Shown: positions 24,997-35,764, numbered from the stretch's first letter. The stretch: DNA of 64,000 nucleotides from Kitasatospora sp. SolWspMP-SS2h (GCF_003259315.1 NZ_QLLT01000028.1:1-64000), one strand, 5' to 3'. Made by a program: numbers and translations. The notes: generated by a model from the sequence alone, not told the origin.

Positions 24997-25740
24997 TCAA
25001 CCGGCCCGGTGCACCTTGTGGTTGGCGGCCTGGGCGCGGGGCCGCACCACCAGCAGGTCGATGTTGACGTGGGCGGGCCGGGTGACCGCCCAGGAGACGG
25101 TGTCGGCGATGTCCTCCGAGGTCAGCGGTTCGGCGACGCCCGCGTAGACCGCGTCGGCCTTGTCCCGGTCGCCGCGGAAGCGGGTCAGCGCGAAGCCCTC
25201 GGACTTCACCATGCCGGGCGCGATCTCGATCACCCGGATCGGCTCGGCCACCAGTTCGAGGCGCAGGGTCTGGGCCAGCGAGTGGACGGCGTGCTTGGCG
25301 GCCACGTACCCGCCGCCGCCCTCGTACGCGGCCAGCGCCGCGGTCGAGGACACGATCAGCACGGTGCCCTCGCCGGTGGCGCGCAGCGCGGGCAGCAGGG
25401 CCTGGGTCAGGTGCAGCACGCCGAGCACGTTGACCTCGTACATGGCGCGCCAGTCCGCCGGGTCGCCCGCCTCGACGCTGTCCGCGCCCAGCGCGCCGCC
25501 CGCGTTGTTCACCAGGACGTCGACCCGGCCGACCTCGGCGGCGAAGGCGTCCACCGCCGCCCGGTCGGTGACGTCCAGGGTGCGGGCGCGTCCGCCGACC
25601 TCCTTCGCCAGCGCCTCGATCCGCTCGGTGCGCCGGGCGGTCAGCACCACCTCGAAGCCGTCCGCGGCCAGGCGGCGGGCGGTCGCCGCCCCGATGCCGC
25701 TGCTGGCGCCGGTGACCACGGCCACCTTCTGCTCGCTCAT
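24997..25740 (-). CDS. SDR family NAD(P)-dependent oxidoreductase
   Basis: A 247-residue classical short-chain dehydrogenase. The dinucleotide-binding TGASSGIG is at about residues 10-17, NNAG at about 79-82, and the catalytic set Ser (IVSSTAA) with YVAAK follows at normal spacing. TARR after the second strand suggests NADP(H) preference. GAGGAG 8 bases before the second ATG decides the start at 25740 rather than the upstream GTG. It is divergent from the acyl-CoA mutase. The substrate cannot be predicted. Confidence 0.9.
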   Translation of the reverse strand: MSEQKVAVVTGASSGIGAATARRLAADGFEVVLTARRTERIEALAKEVGGRARTLDVTDRAAVDAFAAEVGRVDVLVNNAGGALGADSVEAGDPADWRAMYEVNVLGVLHLTQALLPALRATGEGTVLIVSSTAALAAYEGGGGYVAAKHAVHSLAQTLRLELVAEPIRVIEIAPGMVKSEGFALTRFRGDRDKADAVYAGVAEPLTSEDIADTVSWAVTRPAHVNIDLLVVRPRAQAANHKVHRAG

Positions 25741-25877
25741 GTCGTCCACTCCTCGTCCGTCCGGTCGGTGGACCGATCATCCCAAGGGACGGGCCGCGGA
25801 TGTTGTGAGCAAGCTCCCAGCCGTGGCATCTGTCTGCTGCCGACGGGGCACGGCTACATTGCGTATCCAGCTGACCC

Positions 25878-25893
25878 GTTAATCAGCGCTAAC
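25878..25893. promoter_or_regulatory. Inverted repeat upstream of the acyl-CoA mutase
   Basis: GTTA-N8-TAAC flanks a central AGCGCT, 29 bases before the mutase start and in the gap shared with the divergent SDR gene. It is a candidate operator only. The arms are short, so chance is possible. Confidence 0.25.
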
Positions 25894-25921
25894 CCTCACC
25901 ACCCCCCGCGGAGGAACCCCC

Positions 25922-27511
<1,590 letters not shown>

Positions 27512-27540
27512 GCGGCGCCCCCGACGGGGCGCGGGAACGC

Positions 27541-27576
27541 GGAGGGGCGCCGGGAGAAGTCTCCCGGCGCCCCTCC
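27541..27576. terminator. Strong hairpin terminator
   Basis: A 17-bp perfect inverted repeat (GGAGGGGCGCCGGGAGA and its complement) with a 2-base centre lies between the convergent stops of the mutase and the S53 protease genes. It probably serves both. Confidence 0.8.
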
Positions 27577-27592
27577 GCCGCGTGGCCGGCGG

Positions 27593-29647
27593 TTACTTCC
27601 TGAGGGTGAAGGACTTGAAGAAGTCCTTGCCCGGGGAGCCCAGGCCGGTGGCGGTGTCGTAGCCCTTCGAGGCCGACAGGCCGTAGTCCGCGCCGATCTT
27701 GTAGAGGCGCACCCGGAGCGAGCCGCTCACCACGCCGAGGTCGACGACGTTGCCGCGCTTGGTGTGGACGGCGCCGTCGTTGACGTCGTTGAACGCCTTG
27801 CTGCCGGCCCGGTCGTAGAGGGCCGGGTTGGCGAAGCCGAGGGCCCGGCCGCCGCGGGCCTGGATCGCGTCGGCGAACATCGCGGCGGTCTCCGGGGCGG
27901 AGACCGAGGTGCCGCCGTAGCCGCCCTCGCTGTAGGCGCCGCCGTCGGTGAAGCCGACCAGGGTGGCGGCCACCAGGTCACCGCTCATCGCGATGTCGGG
28001 GGTGGCGCGCAGCGGCGTCTTGGAGGCGGTGCCGTCGGCCGCGGTCTTGGAGACCTTGTCCGGGACGACGCCCTGCTGGTACCACGGCTGGGCGAAGTCC
28101 TTGGAGACACCGCCGCCGCCGCCGAAGTAGAAGGTGCCGGGGAACGGGCTCCAGGACTTCTGGTCGGCGGAGAGCACCGAGCGCAGGTCGCCCATCGAGA
28201 CCTCGTCGCCGTACTTGCCGCCCTTGTTGTCGAGCTGGAGCGCGGTGCCGCCGACCGAGGTGACCCACGGGGAGGCGGACGGCCAGTCGGCCTGGGCCTG
28301 GTCGGTCTCGGTCTGGCAGTTGGCGCCGGTGGCGGCCGCGCCCGGGGAGCTGTCGCCGCAGTCGCCGGACGAGAAGGTGAAGCCGATGCCGGTCACCGCG
28401 CCGAGCTGGAATATCTGGTTGTCGGCGGCGACCACGGCCGGGTCGATGTCGCCGGTGGTGCCGTGCATGATCTCGCCCCAGGAGTTGGAGACCACGTCGG
28501 CCAGGTGCCCGTCGACGACCTTGGCCATCGCGTCGTACAGGTCCTCGTCGTAGCAGGAGTTGCCGCCGACGTAGACGACCTGCGCGTCGGGCGCCAGGCC
28601 GTGCACCATCTCGACGTCGAGCGCCTCCTCGCCGGCCCAGCCGGCCGGGCCGCCGCACTCGTCCTCGTGGGTCCACTGGTCCGGGGTGACGTACTCGGTG
28701 TACTGGCCCGGCTTGAACGGCTGGTCGCCGTGCAGGGAGGAGAAGTGGTCCGCGTCCTGCTCCATGGTGGACAGGCCGTAGGCGTCGATGATCGCGACCC
28801 GGGCGCCCTTGCCGGTGACCTTGGCGTCGCTGACGCCGTACGCCTTGCGCAGCTGGGACGGGACGTACGAGCAGGGGGCGAAGGGCTCGTTCTTCTCGTA
28901 GCCGTCCGGGGCGCCCTTGGCGGTCTTGGAGCCGTAGCCGTCCTCGGAGCAGGTCGGCACGTCCGGCAGGGTGGCCGGGGCCTTCTTGTCGGGGGCGGCG
29001 AGCCGGGAGGCGGCGTTCGCGCGCTGCTCGGCCCCGCGCACCGAGGTGGCGTTCGAGCTGTTCCTGTGGATCGCGTCGGCCAGGCCGGAGACGGCCAGCA
29101 CCGAGCCGGCCACCGCGGCGGGGACCTTGGCGTCCGAGGCGGGCGCGCGGTGGGTGCCGTCCGCGGTGCGGTAGTTGTGGAAACCGGTGCCGAAGGCCTT
29201 GGCCATCGCGGCGGTGGAGCCGGCCACCTGCACGTAGTGGTTCGTGCTTGCGGAGACGGTCAGGCCCGCGCCGGTCACCCAGTCGGTGACGGCCTTGACC
29301 TGCTGCGGGGTGGCGCCGAACTTCGCCTGCACCTGGTCGGAGGACAGGTACCGGCCGTAGGCCGCGGAGTCCGGGTCGGAGACCGCCCTGGCGAGCGCGG
29401 CCAGGCCGTCGGCGTCGCGGCCGGCCAGGTAGATCCGGGCGGTGGCCGGGGCGGCCGCGTCGGCGGCGCCGGCGTCGGCCTGCGGGGTGGCCCACGCGGG
29501 GTGGGTGCCGGGCAGGGCCTGGGCGCTGTCGCCGGCCGGGGTGGCGGCGGAGGCCGGAACGGCCGCGCCGAGGGTGGTGAGGATCAGTGCGGCGGCGACG
29601 GCGGCCGGAGCGATGCTCCGGGCGAGCTTGTTGCGCGCGATGGGCAC
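27593..29647 (-). CDS. S53 family serine peptidase (sedolisin/kumamolisin-like), secreted
   Basis: A 684-residue secreted protease precursor. The signal peptide runs from VPIARNKLARSIAPAAVAAA to about ASAA. A pro-kumamolisin activation domain follows (about 45-190, with YGRYLSSDQVQAKFG). In the mature domain the Glu-Asp pair lies in AGEEALDVEMVHG, the oxyanion Asp in SSGDCGDSS and the nucleophile in GGTSVSAPETAAMF. A calcium-binding end is seen in FNDVNDGAV and YDTATGLGSP. These enzymes cut proteins at acidic pH and self-process. The GTG at 29647 follows GAAGGGGGG. The 48-residue longer frame lacks a signal peptide. Confidence 0.93.
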   Translation of the reverse strand: MPIARNKLARSIAPAAVAAALILTTLGAAVPASAATPAGDSAQALPGTHPAWATPQADAGAADAAAPATARIYLAGRDADGLAALARAVSDPDSAAYGRYLSSDQVQAKFGATPQQVKAVTDWVTGAGLTVSASTNHYVQVAGSTAAMAKAFGTGFHNYRTADGTHRAPASDAKVPAAVAGSVLAVSGLADAIHRNSSNATSVRGAEQRANAASRLAAPDKKAPATLPDVPTCSEDGYGSKTAKGAPDGYEKNEPFAPCSYVPSQLRKAYGVSDAKVTGKGARVAIIDAYGLSTMEQDADHFSSLHGDQPFKPGQYTEYVTPDQWTHEDECGGPAGWAGEEALDVEMVHGLAPDAQVVYVGGNSCYDEDLYDAMAKVVDGHLADVVSNSWGEIMHGTTGDIDPAVVAADNQIFQLGAVTGIGFTFSSGDCGDSSPGAAATGANCQTETDQAQADWPSASPWVTSVGGTALQLDNKGGKYGDEVSMGDLRSVLSADQKSWSPFPGTFYFGGGGGVSKDFAQPWYQQGVVPDKVSKTAADGTASKTPLRATPDIAMSGDLVAATLVGFTDGGAYSEGGYGGTSVSAPETAAMFADAIQARGGRALGFANPALYDRAGSKAFNDVNDGAVHTKRGNVVDLGVVSGSLRVRLYKIGADYGLSASKGYDTATGLGSPGKDFFKSFTLRK

Positions 29648-30050
29648 GTCGGGTCCCCCCTTCTCGGTTCGATGGAGCGTCAACTGCCCCTCGTGAGGGC
29701 GTGACGGGGCGCGCCGCGAGCGGAAGACCCCCCACCGCGGCACCGGAAGTTGACTGTGCGAAAGCTGTCTATGCGGACTGATGTACGCCACTCAAGAGCA
29801 GGTCCGAAAGCTTTACCCCGGCATGACCCGATCCGGGGGAAACGTTTGGCCGCCGCGCTCCGGGGCCCGCACGGAGCAGCCGCCGTGTCCGACGGCCGGT
29901 GCGGTTCGTTGCACAGGGCCGGGGGGAACGGAACGAAGGGCGGACTGAAACGAAGTGTCCTACCCATCCCGGCGGCCGCCATGCACCCATCCGGTGATCA
30001 GTTCTCCGGAACCCGGGCCAAAACCGCACGACCGGCCTACCCTTGACAAG
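29648..30050. other. 403-base divergent intergenic region
   Basis: This gap lies between the S53 protease and the M20 amidohydrolase and must contain both promoters. Its GC content is visibly lower than that of the flanking genes. I see an octamer CGAAAGCT twice, about 50 bases apart, and a CCCCGG-N11-CCGGGG inverted repeat at 29816-29838. No coding frame with plausible family content is present. Confidence 0.5.
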
Positions 30051-31301
30051 GTGAACGCTCCCCAGCCGGCAGCCGCCGCCACCGTCACCGCCGCCCGTCC
30101 GCCCGCCGACCTGCGCGCCCGGGTGGCGTCGTACCGGGCCGAGTTGATCGAGCTGCGCCGTGACCTCCACCGGCACCCCGAGCTCGGCCGCCAGGAGTTC
30201 CGCACCACCCGGCTGCTGCGCGAGCGGCTGGTCGCCGCCGGACTGGAGCCCCGGGTGCTGCCCGGCGGCACCGGGCTGCTGGTGGACCTCGTCCCGCCGG
30301 GCACCGCGCCGGGCACCCCGCTGCTCGCGTTCCGCGCCGACATCGACGCGCTGCCGATCGACGACGCCAAGCAGGACGTGCCCTACCGCTCCACGCTTCC
30401 CGGCCGGGCGCACGCCTGCGGCCACGACGTGCACACCGCGGTGGTGCTCGGCACCGGCCTGGTGCTGGCCCAGGCGCTGGCCGCGGGGGAGCTGGCCCGC
30501 CCGGTGCGGCTGATCTTCCAGCCCGCCGAGGAGATGATGCCCGGCGGCGCGCTGGACGTGATCGCGGCCGGCGGGATGGAGGGGGTCGGCCGGATCTTCG
30601 CCGTGCACTGCGACCCCAAGGTGGCGGTCGGCCGGATCGGGCTGAAGGCCGGGGCGATCACCTCGGCCTGCGACAAGGTGCGGATCTCGCTGGACGGCCC
30701 GGGCGGGCACACCGCCCGCCCGCACCTGACCACCGACCTGGTCACCGCGGTGGCTAAGCTGGCCGCCGAGCTGCCCGCCGGGCTCTCCCGCCGGATGGAC
30801 CCGCGCTGGGGCGTCTCGCTGGTGTGGGGGCGGATCGGGGCCGGCTCCGCGCCGAACGTGATCCCGCAGCACGCCGAGCTGGAGGGCACCGTCCGCTGCC
30901 TGGAGCTGGCCGGCTGGCGGGAGGCGCCGGAGGTGCTGGAGGAGCTGGTCGCGCACCTGGCCGAGACCCACCGCGCCAAGTGGTCCCTCGACTACCACCG
31001 GGGCGTGCCGCCGGTGGTCAACGAGGCCGCCTCGATCGACCAGCTGGAGGCGGCGATGAACGCCCGGTTCGCCGAGGGGCGCGGCCCGGTGGTCGAGCCC
31101 ACCGAGCAGAGCCTGGGCGGCGAGGACTTCTCCTGGTACCTGGAGCACGCCCCGGGCGCGCTGGCCCGGCTCGGCGTCCGCGGCCCGCACGAGAAGGGCG
31201 CCCGGGACCTCCACCAGGGCGACTTCGACGCGGACGAGCGGGCGATCGGGATCGGCGTCGAGCTGTTCGCCGCGCTGGCGCTGGAGCACGCCCGGACCTG
31301 A
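30051..31301 (+). CDS. M20 family metallo-amidohydrolase
   Basis: A 416-residue enzyme of the amidohydrolase/IAA-amino acid hydrolase (M20D) group. Metal and catalytic motifs are RDLHRHPELG near the N terminus, AFRADIDALPI, HACGHDVHTAV (metal His and Asp), QPAEE (catalytic and metal Glu) and GGEDFSWYL near the C terminus. The dimerisation lid runs from about 200 to 310. Family members cleave N-acyl amino acids or related amides in the cytoplasm. The GTG at 30051 has no good RBS and follows TTGACA very closely, so transcript and start details are uncertain. It is followed by a terminator hairpin. Confidence 0.88.
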   Translation: MNAPQPAAAATVTAARPPADLRARVASYRAELIELRRDLHRHPELGRQEFRTTRLLRERLVAAGLEPRVLPGGTGLLVDLVPPGTAPGTPLLAFRADIDALPIDDAKQDVPYRSTLPGRAHACGHDVHTAVVLGTGLVLAQALAAGELARPVRLIFQPAEEMMPGGALDVIAAGGMEGVGRIFAVHCDPKVAVGRIGLKAGAITSACDKVRISLDGPGGHTARPHLTTDLVTAVAKLAAELPAGLSRRMDPRWGVSLVWGRIGAGSAPNVIPQHAELEGTVRCLELAGWREAPEVLEELVAHLAETHRAKWSLDYHRGVPPVVNEAASIDQLEAAMNARFAEGRGPVVEPTEQSLGGEDFSWYLEHAPGALARLGVRGPHEKGARDLHQGDFDADERAIGIGVELFAALALEHART

Positions 31302-31312
31302 CCGGGCGCGAG

Positions 31313-31350
31313 CGCGGGGAGCCCGGGGCCGCCGCCCCGGGCTCCCCGCG
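31313..31350 (+). terminator. Terminator after the M20 gene
   Basis: A perfect 17-bp GC stem (CGCGGGGAGCCCGGGGC and its complement) with a 4-base CGCC loop begins 11 bases after the stop, followed by GTTTC. Confidence 0.75.
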
Positions 31351-31354
31351 GTTT

Positions 31355-31431
31355 CGGCGCGGCGCCCTCCCGGCCCCCGGGCGGGGGCGTAGCGGCGAGG
31401 CGCCTTCTCGGCCCCCGGGCGGGGGGCGTAG
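31355..31431. repeat. Tandem duplication of a 38/39-base unit
   Basis: Two adjacent copies (31355-31392 and 31393-31431) share CGGCCCCCGGGCGGGGG followed by CGTAG and differ at about five positions. They lie upstream of the BmpA promoter region and outside any recognisable gene. Confidence 0.65.
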
Positions 31432-31564
31432 CGTGGTGGACCGATACCAGCCGGTAAGGAACGCCGGGTTGGCCATGTGTGCGGCTATGTCCGGATTTGC
31501 CTGGGCGTACGACCACATTTTGATAACAACCCGGACGCCCCCCCAGGCCGTAACACAACCGTGT

Positions 31565-31577
31565 TCTACGCGCGTTA
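31565..31577. promoter_or_regulatory. Nucleoside-regulon palindrome copy 1 (bmpA operon)
   Basis: TCTACGCGCGTTA matches 10 contiguous bases of the perfect palindrome CTACGCGCGTAG found before add and deoC. It is 50 bases upstream of the BmpA start, in a relatively AT-rich promoter zone. It is proposed as an operator for a shared regulator. Confidence 0.6.
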
Positions 31578-31626
31578 CGGTGGCGCACGACCACGCCAAC
31601 CGGGTGTGTGAGAAGGAGAAACTCCC

Positions 31627-32688
31627 TTGCGCCGTTCACTCAAGCTCGCCGCGGCAGTGCTCTCGGGTTCCCTGGGCATCGCCTCGCTCGCCGCCTGCGG
31701 CGCAAAGAGCACCGACAACACCTCCACCTCCTCCTCGGCCGGTGCGGGCAGCTCCAGCTTCAAGGTCGGCATGGCCTACGACATCGGCGGCCGCGGCGAC
31801 CAGTCCTTCAACGACTCCGCCGCGCGCGGCCTGGACCAGGCCAAGACCGACCTGGGCGCCACCATCACCGAGGCCGAGGCCAAGTCGGGCGAGTCGGAGG
31901 GCGACAAGGAGCAGCGCCTGAAGTCCCTGGTCACCGGCGGCTTCAACCCGATCATCGCGGTGGGCTTCGTCTACCAGGACGCGGTGAACAAGGTCGCCGC
32001 CGAGAACCCGAACGTGAAGTTCGCGATCATCGACTCCTCCTCGGCCGACCAGCCGAAGAACGTCACCTCGCTGACCTTCTCCGAGGAGCAGGGCTCCTTC
32101 CTGGCGGGCGTGGCCGCCGCCAACAAGTCGAAGGCCAAGCACGTCGGCTTCATCGGCGGCGTGCAGTCCGAGCTGATCAAGAAGTTCGAGGCCGGCTACA
32201 CCGCGGGCGCCAAGTCCGTCGACCCGAACGTCCAGGTCGAGGTGACCTACCTGTCCACCCCGCCGGACTTCACCGGCTTCGCCGACCCGGGCAAGGGCAA
32301 GCAGGCCGCCCAGGGCCAGCTCGACAAGGGCGCGGACGTCGTCTACTCGGCCGCCGGCTCCTCCGGCACCGGCGCGATCGAGGCCGTCTCCGCCGCCGGC
32401 AAGTGGGCCATCGGCGTCGACTCCGACCAGGCCAAGCAGCCCGCCCTGGACAAGTACAAGGAGCACATCCTCACCTCGATGGTGAAGAACGTGGACAAGG
32501 CCGTCTTCACCTACATCAAGTCGGCGAAGGACGGCAGCACCCAGGGCGGCGTGCAGAACTTCGACCTGAAGGCGGGCGGCGTGTCGCTGGCCACCACCGG
32601 TGGCTACATCGACGACATCAAGGCCAAGATCGACGCCGCCACCCAGCAGATCACCAGCGGCCAGACCACGGTCCCGACCGCCCCGTAA
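31627..32688 (+). CDS. BmpA/BMP family nucleoside-binding lipoprotein
   Basis: A 353-residue solute-binding lipoprotein. The signal peptide ends in LAAC (Cys24), followed by a Ser/Thr linker and the periplasmic-binding fold: FKVGMAYDIGGRGDQSFNDSA, GGFNPIIAVGFVYQDAV, SLTFSEEQGSFLAGVAAA and AAGSSGTGAIEAV. BMP-family proteins bind purine or pyrimidine nucleosides and feed the ATPase and permeases downstream. TTG at 31627 is used as start; GAAGGAG lies about 9 bases upstream. A 25-bp hairpin separates it from the ATPase gene, which would let the binding protein be made in excess. Confidence 0.94.
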   Translation: MRRSLKLAAAVLSGSLGIASLAACGAKSTDNTSTSSSAGAGSSSFKVGMAYDIGGRGDQSFNDSAARGLDQAKTDLGATITEAEAKSGESEGDKEQRLKSLVTGGFNPIIAVGFVYQDAVNKVAAENPNVKFAIIDSSSADQPKNVTSLTFSEEQGSFLAGVAAANKSKAKHVGFIGGVQSELIKKFEAGYTAGAKSVDPNVQVEVTYLSTPPDFTGFADPGKGKQAAQGQLDKGADVVYSAAGSSGTGAIEAVSAAGKWAIGVDSDQAKQPALDKYKEHILTSMVKNVDKAVFTYIKSAKDGSTQGGVQNFDLKAGGVSLATTGGYIDDIKAKIDAATQQITSGQTTVPTAP

Positions 32689-32725
32689 GGCCGGTCCGGC
32701 CCACCGCCGGTCCGACCCGATCGCA

Positions 32726-32777
32726 CGGCAGGGGCCCGGGCGGGCGCGCCCAGGCGCGCCCGCCCGGGCCCCTGCCG
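32726..32777 (+). terminator. 25-bp hairpin between binding protein and ATPase genes
   Basis: The arms 32726-32750 and 32753-32777 are perfectly complementary over 25 bases with a 2-base centre, one of the longest perfect stems in the window. There is no T tract. It may partially terminate or stabilise the upstream bmpA mRNA. Confidence 0.7.
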
Positions 32778-32892
32778 GTTCCACCCACGGCACACCGCCG
32801 CACCGCCCCCGGCCCCGCGGCACGGCTCCCCCCGGGTTTCCCCACTGAGCCCTCAGCGCGACGAAGCGCCCGACGACCAGCAGGAGATCGCC

Positions 32893-34593
32893 ATCACCCC
32901 CTCCGACTCCGTCCCGACGGACGGCACCCCCCGCGCGGGGACGGCGACACCTGCCGTCGAACTGCGCGGCATCACCAAGCGCTTCCCCGGTGTGGTGGCC
33001 AACCACGACATCGACATCACCGTCCGGCGGGGCACCGTCCACGCGCTGATGGGCGAGAACGGCGCGGGCAAGTCCACCCTGATGAAGATCCTCTACGGGA
33101 TGCAGAAGCCGGACGAGGGCACCATCGCCATCGACGGCGAGCAGGTGGAGTTCGCCACCCCCGCGGACGCCATCGCGCGCGGCATCGGGATGGTCCACCA
33201 GCACTTCATGCTGGCCGACAACTTCACCGTCTGGGAGAACATCGTCCTGGGCGGCGAGAGCCTGTACGGCATCGGCGCCAGGGCCAAGGCCCGCATCCGC
33301 GAGCTGTCCGACCAGTACGGCCTGGGCGTCCGGCCGGACGCGCTGGTCGAGGACCTGGGCGTGGCCGACCGGCAGCGGGTGGAGATCCTCAAGGTGCTCT
33401 ACCGCGGCGCCCGGATCCTGATCCTGGACGAGCCGACCGCGGTGCTCGTGCCGCAGGAGGTCGACGCGCTCTTCGACAACCTGCGCGAGCTCAAGGCCGA
33501 GGGCGTCACCGTCATCTTCATCTCGCACAAGCTGCACGAGGTGCTCTCGGTGGCCGACGCGATCAGCGTGATCCGCCGCGGCACCACCGTCGGCGACGCC
33601 GACCCGCGCGAGGTGACCGCCCGCCAGCTCGCCGAGCTGATGGTCGGCGCCGAACTGCCCTCCCCGGAGAGCCGCGAGTCCACCGTCACCGACACCGAGA
33701 TGCTCCGGGTCGAGGGCCTGCGGATCGCCAAGCCGGACGCCGAGGGCGTCGAGCGCGTCGTCCTGGACGACGTGTCGCTGCGCATCCGCAAGGGCGAGAT
33801 CCTCGGCATCGCCGGCGTCGAGGGCAACGGCCAGGCCGAACTGGTCGAGGCCGTCATGGGCATGCTGCCGCTGGACGCCGGCACCGTCACGCTGGACGGC
33901 GCCGACCTGACCGGCACCCTGACCCGGGTCCGCCGCGAGGCCGGCATCGGCTACATCCCCGAGGACCGGCACCGGCACGGCCTGCTGCTGGAAGCCCCGC
34001 TGTGGGAGAACCGCATCCTCGGCCACGTCACCGAGCGGCCCAACTCCAAGGGCGTGCTGCTCGACCCGGCCGGCGCCCGGGCCGACACCCGGCGGATCGT
34101 CGAGGAGTACGACGTCCGCACCCCCGGCATCGAGGTCACCGCGGCCTCGCTGTCCGGCGGCAACCAGCAGAAGCTGATCATCGGCCGGGAGATGAGCCAC
34201 TCCCCGAAGCTGCTGATCGCCGCCCACCCGACCCGCGGCGTGGACGTCGGCGCGCAGGCCCAGATCTGGGAGCAGATCCGCACTGCCCAGCGCGACGGCC
34301 TGGCGGTGCTGCTGATCTCCGCCGACCTGGACGAGCTGATCGGCCTGTCCGACACCATCCGGGTGATCTACCGCGGCCGCCTGGTCGCCGACGCCGACCC
34401 GGCCACCGTCACCGCCGAGGACCTGGGCAGCGCGATGACCGGCGCCGCCAGCGGCCACATCGAGTCCGCCCCGGGGGCCGCCGCCGAGGCGCGGGCCGCC
34501 GCCGCCGGGGGCACCGCCCCCGCGCACGCGTCCGACGCCCCGACCGCCACCCCGCCCACCGACACCGCCGACGACGAGCAGGCGGGGGAGTAG
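32893..34593 (+). CDS. Nucleoside ABC transporter ATP-binding protein (two NBDs)
   Basis: About 566 residues with two nucleotide-binding domains. NBD1 has VELRGITKRFPGVVANHD, Walker A GENGAGKST and Walker B ILILDEPTAVL. NBD2 has a degenerate P-loop (GVEGNGQAEL), signature LSGGNQQK and LLIAAHPTRGVD, the pattern of ribose/nucleoside-type importers. The Ala/Pro-rich tail is poorly conserved. The first standard start in frame is GTG 32992, which would cut off the first beta-strand. AGGAG lies 6 bases before an ATC at 32893 and a CTG occurs at 32845, so a non-standard start is likely; 32893 is my best estimate. Confidence 0.9.
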   Translation: MTPSDSVPTDGTPRAGTATPAVELRGITKRFPGVVANHDIDITVRRGTVHALMGENGAGKSTLMKILYGMQKPDEGTIAIDGEQVEFATPADAIARGIGMVHQHFMLADNFTVWENIVLGGESLYGIGARAKARIRELSDQYGLGVRPDALVEDLGVADRQRVEILKVLYRGARILILDEPTAVLVPQEVDALFDNLRELKAEGVTVIFISHKLHEVLSVADAISVIRRGTTVGDADPREVTARQLAELMVGAELPSPESRESTVTDTEMLRVEGLRIAKPDAEGVERVVLDDVSLRIRKGEILGIAGVEGNGQAELVEAVMGMLPLDAGTVTLDGADLTGTLTRVRREAGIGYIPEDRHRHGLLLEAPLWENRILGHVTERPNSKGVLLDPAGARADTRRIVEEYDVRTPGIEVTAASLSGGNQQKLIIGREMSHSPKLLIAAHPTRGVDVGAQAQIWEQIRTAQRDGLAVLLISADLDELIGLSDTIRVIYRGRLVADADPATVTAEDLGSAMTGAASGHIESAPGAAAEARAAAAGGTAPAHASDAPTATPPTDTADDEQAGE

Positions 34594-34597
34594 CCAC

Positions 34598-35764
34598 ATG
34601 ACCAGTCCCAACCCCCCGGCCGCGCCCGCGGCCAAGCGGTCGCTGCGCGAGCGCGTCGACCTGGAGCGGATCGGGCTCGCCCTGGCCGCCCCCGTCCTGG
34701 CGGTGCTGCTGTCGCTGATCATCGCCGGCGCCCTGCTGGCGGTCTCCGGCCGCGACCCGTTCGACGCCTTCTCCATCATGTGGAACTACGGCACCGCCTC
34801 CGACGGGCAGGTCGCCGTCCTGAACAAGGCCACCGTGTACTACCTGGCCGCGGCCGCCGCCGCGTTCGGGTTCCGGATGAACCTGTTCAACATCGGCATC
34901 GAGGGCCAGTACAAGCTGGCCATGATGTTCGCCGCGTTCGTCGGCAGCCAGGTCGACCTGCCGGCCTTCCTGCAGATCCCGCTGCTGCTGCTCGTCGCGA
35001 TGTGCGTCGGCGGCCTGTGGGCGTCGATCGCCGGCCTGCTGAAGGTCTACCGGGGCGTCAGCGAGGTCATCTCGACCATCATGCTGAACGCCATCGCCAC
35101 CGCCGTGATCGGCGTGCTGCTGGTGCCCGGCATCTTCGCGCCGAAGACCAGCGGCACCACCAACTCGATCCAGACCGGCAAGATCTCCGAGTCCAGCCAC
35201 TTCTTCTCGATCGAGACCCAGGGCGGCACCCTGTGGGGCTTCATCGTGATCGCGGTGCTGGTCGGCGTGGTCTTCCAGTTCACCCTGAACCGCACCCGGT
35301 TCGGCTTCGACCTGCGCGCCACCGGCCGCTCGGAGACCGCCGCGAACGCCTCCGGCGTCAACGTCAAGCGCATGGTGATCACCTCGATCGTGGTCTCCGG
35401 CGCGCTGGCCGGCCTGGTCGGCCTGCCCGAACTCATGCAGAACACCCCGTACTTCGGGCAGAACGTGCAGACCGGCCTCGGCTTCATCGGCATCTCGGTG
35501 GCGCTGCTCGGCCGCAACACCCCGATCGGCATCGCGTTCTCGGCGCTGCTGTTCGCCTTCCTGGACGCCTCCGGCGCCCAGCTGCCCACCCGGGGCGACT
35601 ACCCGTCCGAGATCATCCCGGTGATCCAGGGCACCATCGTCATCTGTGTCGTCGTGGCCTACGAGCTGGTGCGCCGCTACGGCCTCAAGCGCCAGCAGCA
35701 GAAGGTCGGCGCCGAGCTCGCCGCGCAGGCTGCCGCGGCCGCCCAGAAGGAGGTCGCGGCATGA
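34598..35764 (+). CDS. Nucleoside ABC transporter permease
   Basis: A 388-residue BPD_transp_2 family permease with about ten membrane helices. LFNIGIEGQYKLAMMFAAF is the family signature, and YRGVSEVISTIMLNAIA and SGALAGLVGLPELMQ are further conserved loops. It pairs with the next gene to form the channel for nucleosides delivered by the BMP lipoprotein. GGGGGAG stands 7 bases before the ATG, and its stop overlaps the next start (ATGA). Confidence 0.93.
   Translation: MTSPNPPAAPAAKRSLRERVDLERIGLALAAPVLAVLLSLIIAGALLAVSGRDPFDAFSIMWNYGTASDGQVAVLNKATVYYLAAAAAAFGFRMNLFNIGIEGQYKLAMMFAAFVGSQVDLPAFLQIPLLLLVAMCVGGLWASIAGLLKVYRGVSEVISTIMLNAIATAVIGVLLVPGIFAPKTSGTTNSIQTGKISESSHFFSIETQGGTLWGFIVIAVLVGVVFQFTLNRTRFGFDLRATGRSETAANASGVNVKRMVITSIVVSGALAGLVGLPELMQNTPYFGQNVQTGLGFIGISVALLGRNTPIGIAFSALLFAFLDASGAQLPTRGDYPSEIIPVIQGTIVICVVVAYELVRRYGLKRQQQKVGAELAAQAAAAAQKEVAA

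Noticed and set aside
30043..30048. TTGACA as a -35 box for the M20 gene
   Set aside because: It is only 3 bases before the start codon, which leaves no room for a -10 element upstream of the gene.
31636..34779. 1047-codon minus-strand frame across the nucleoside transporter
   Set aside because: Shadow of the BmpA and ATPase genes; composition is low complexity and no motif is present.
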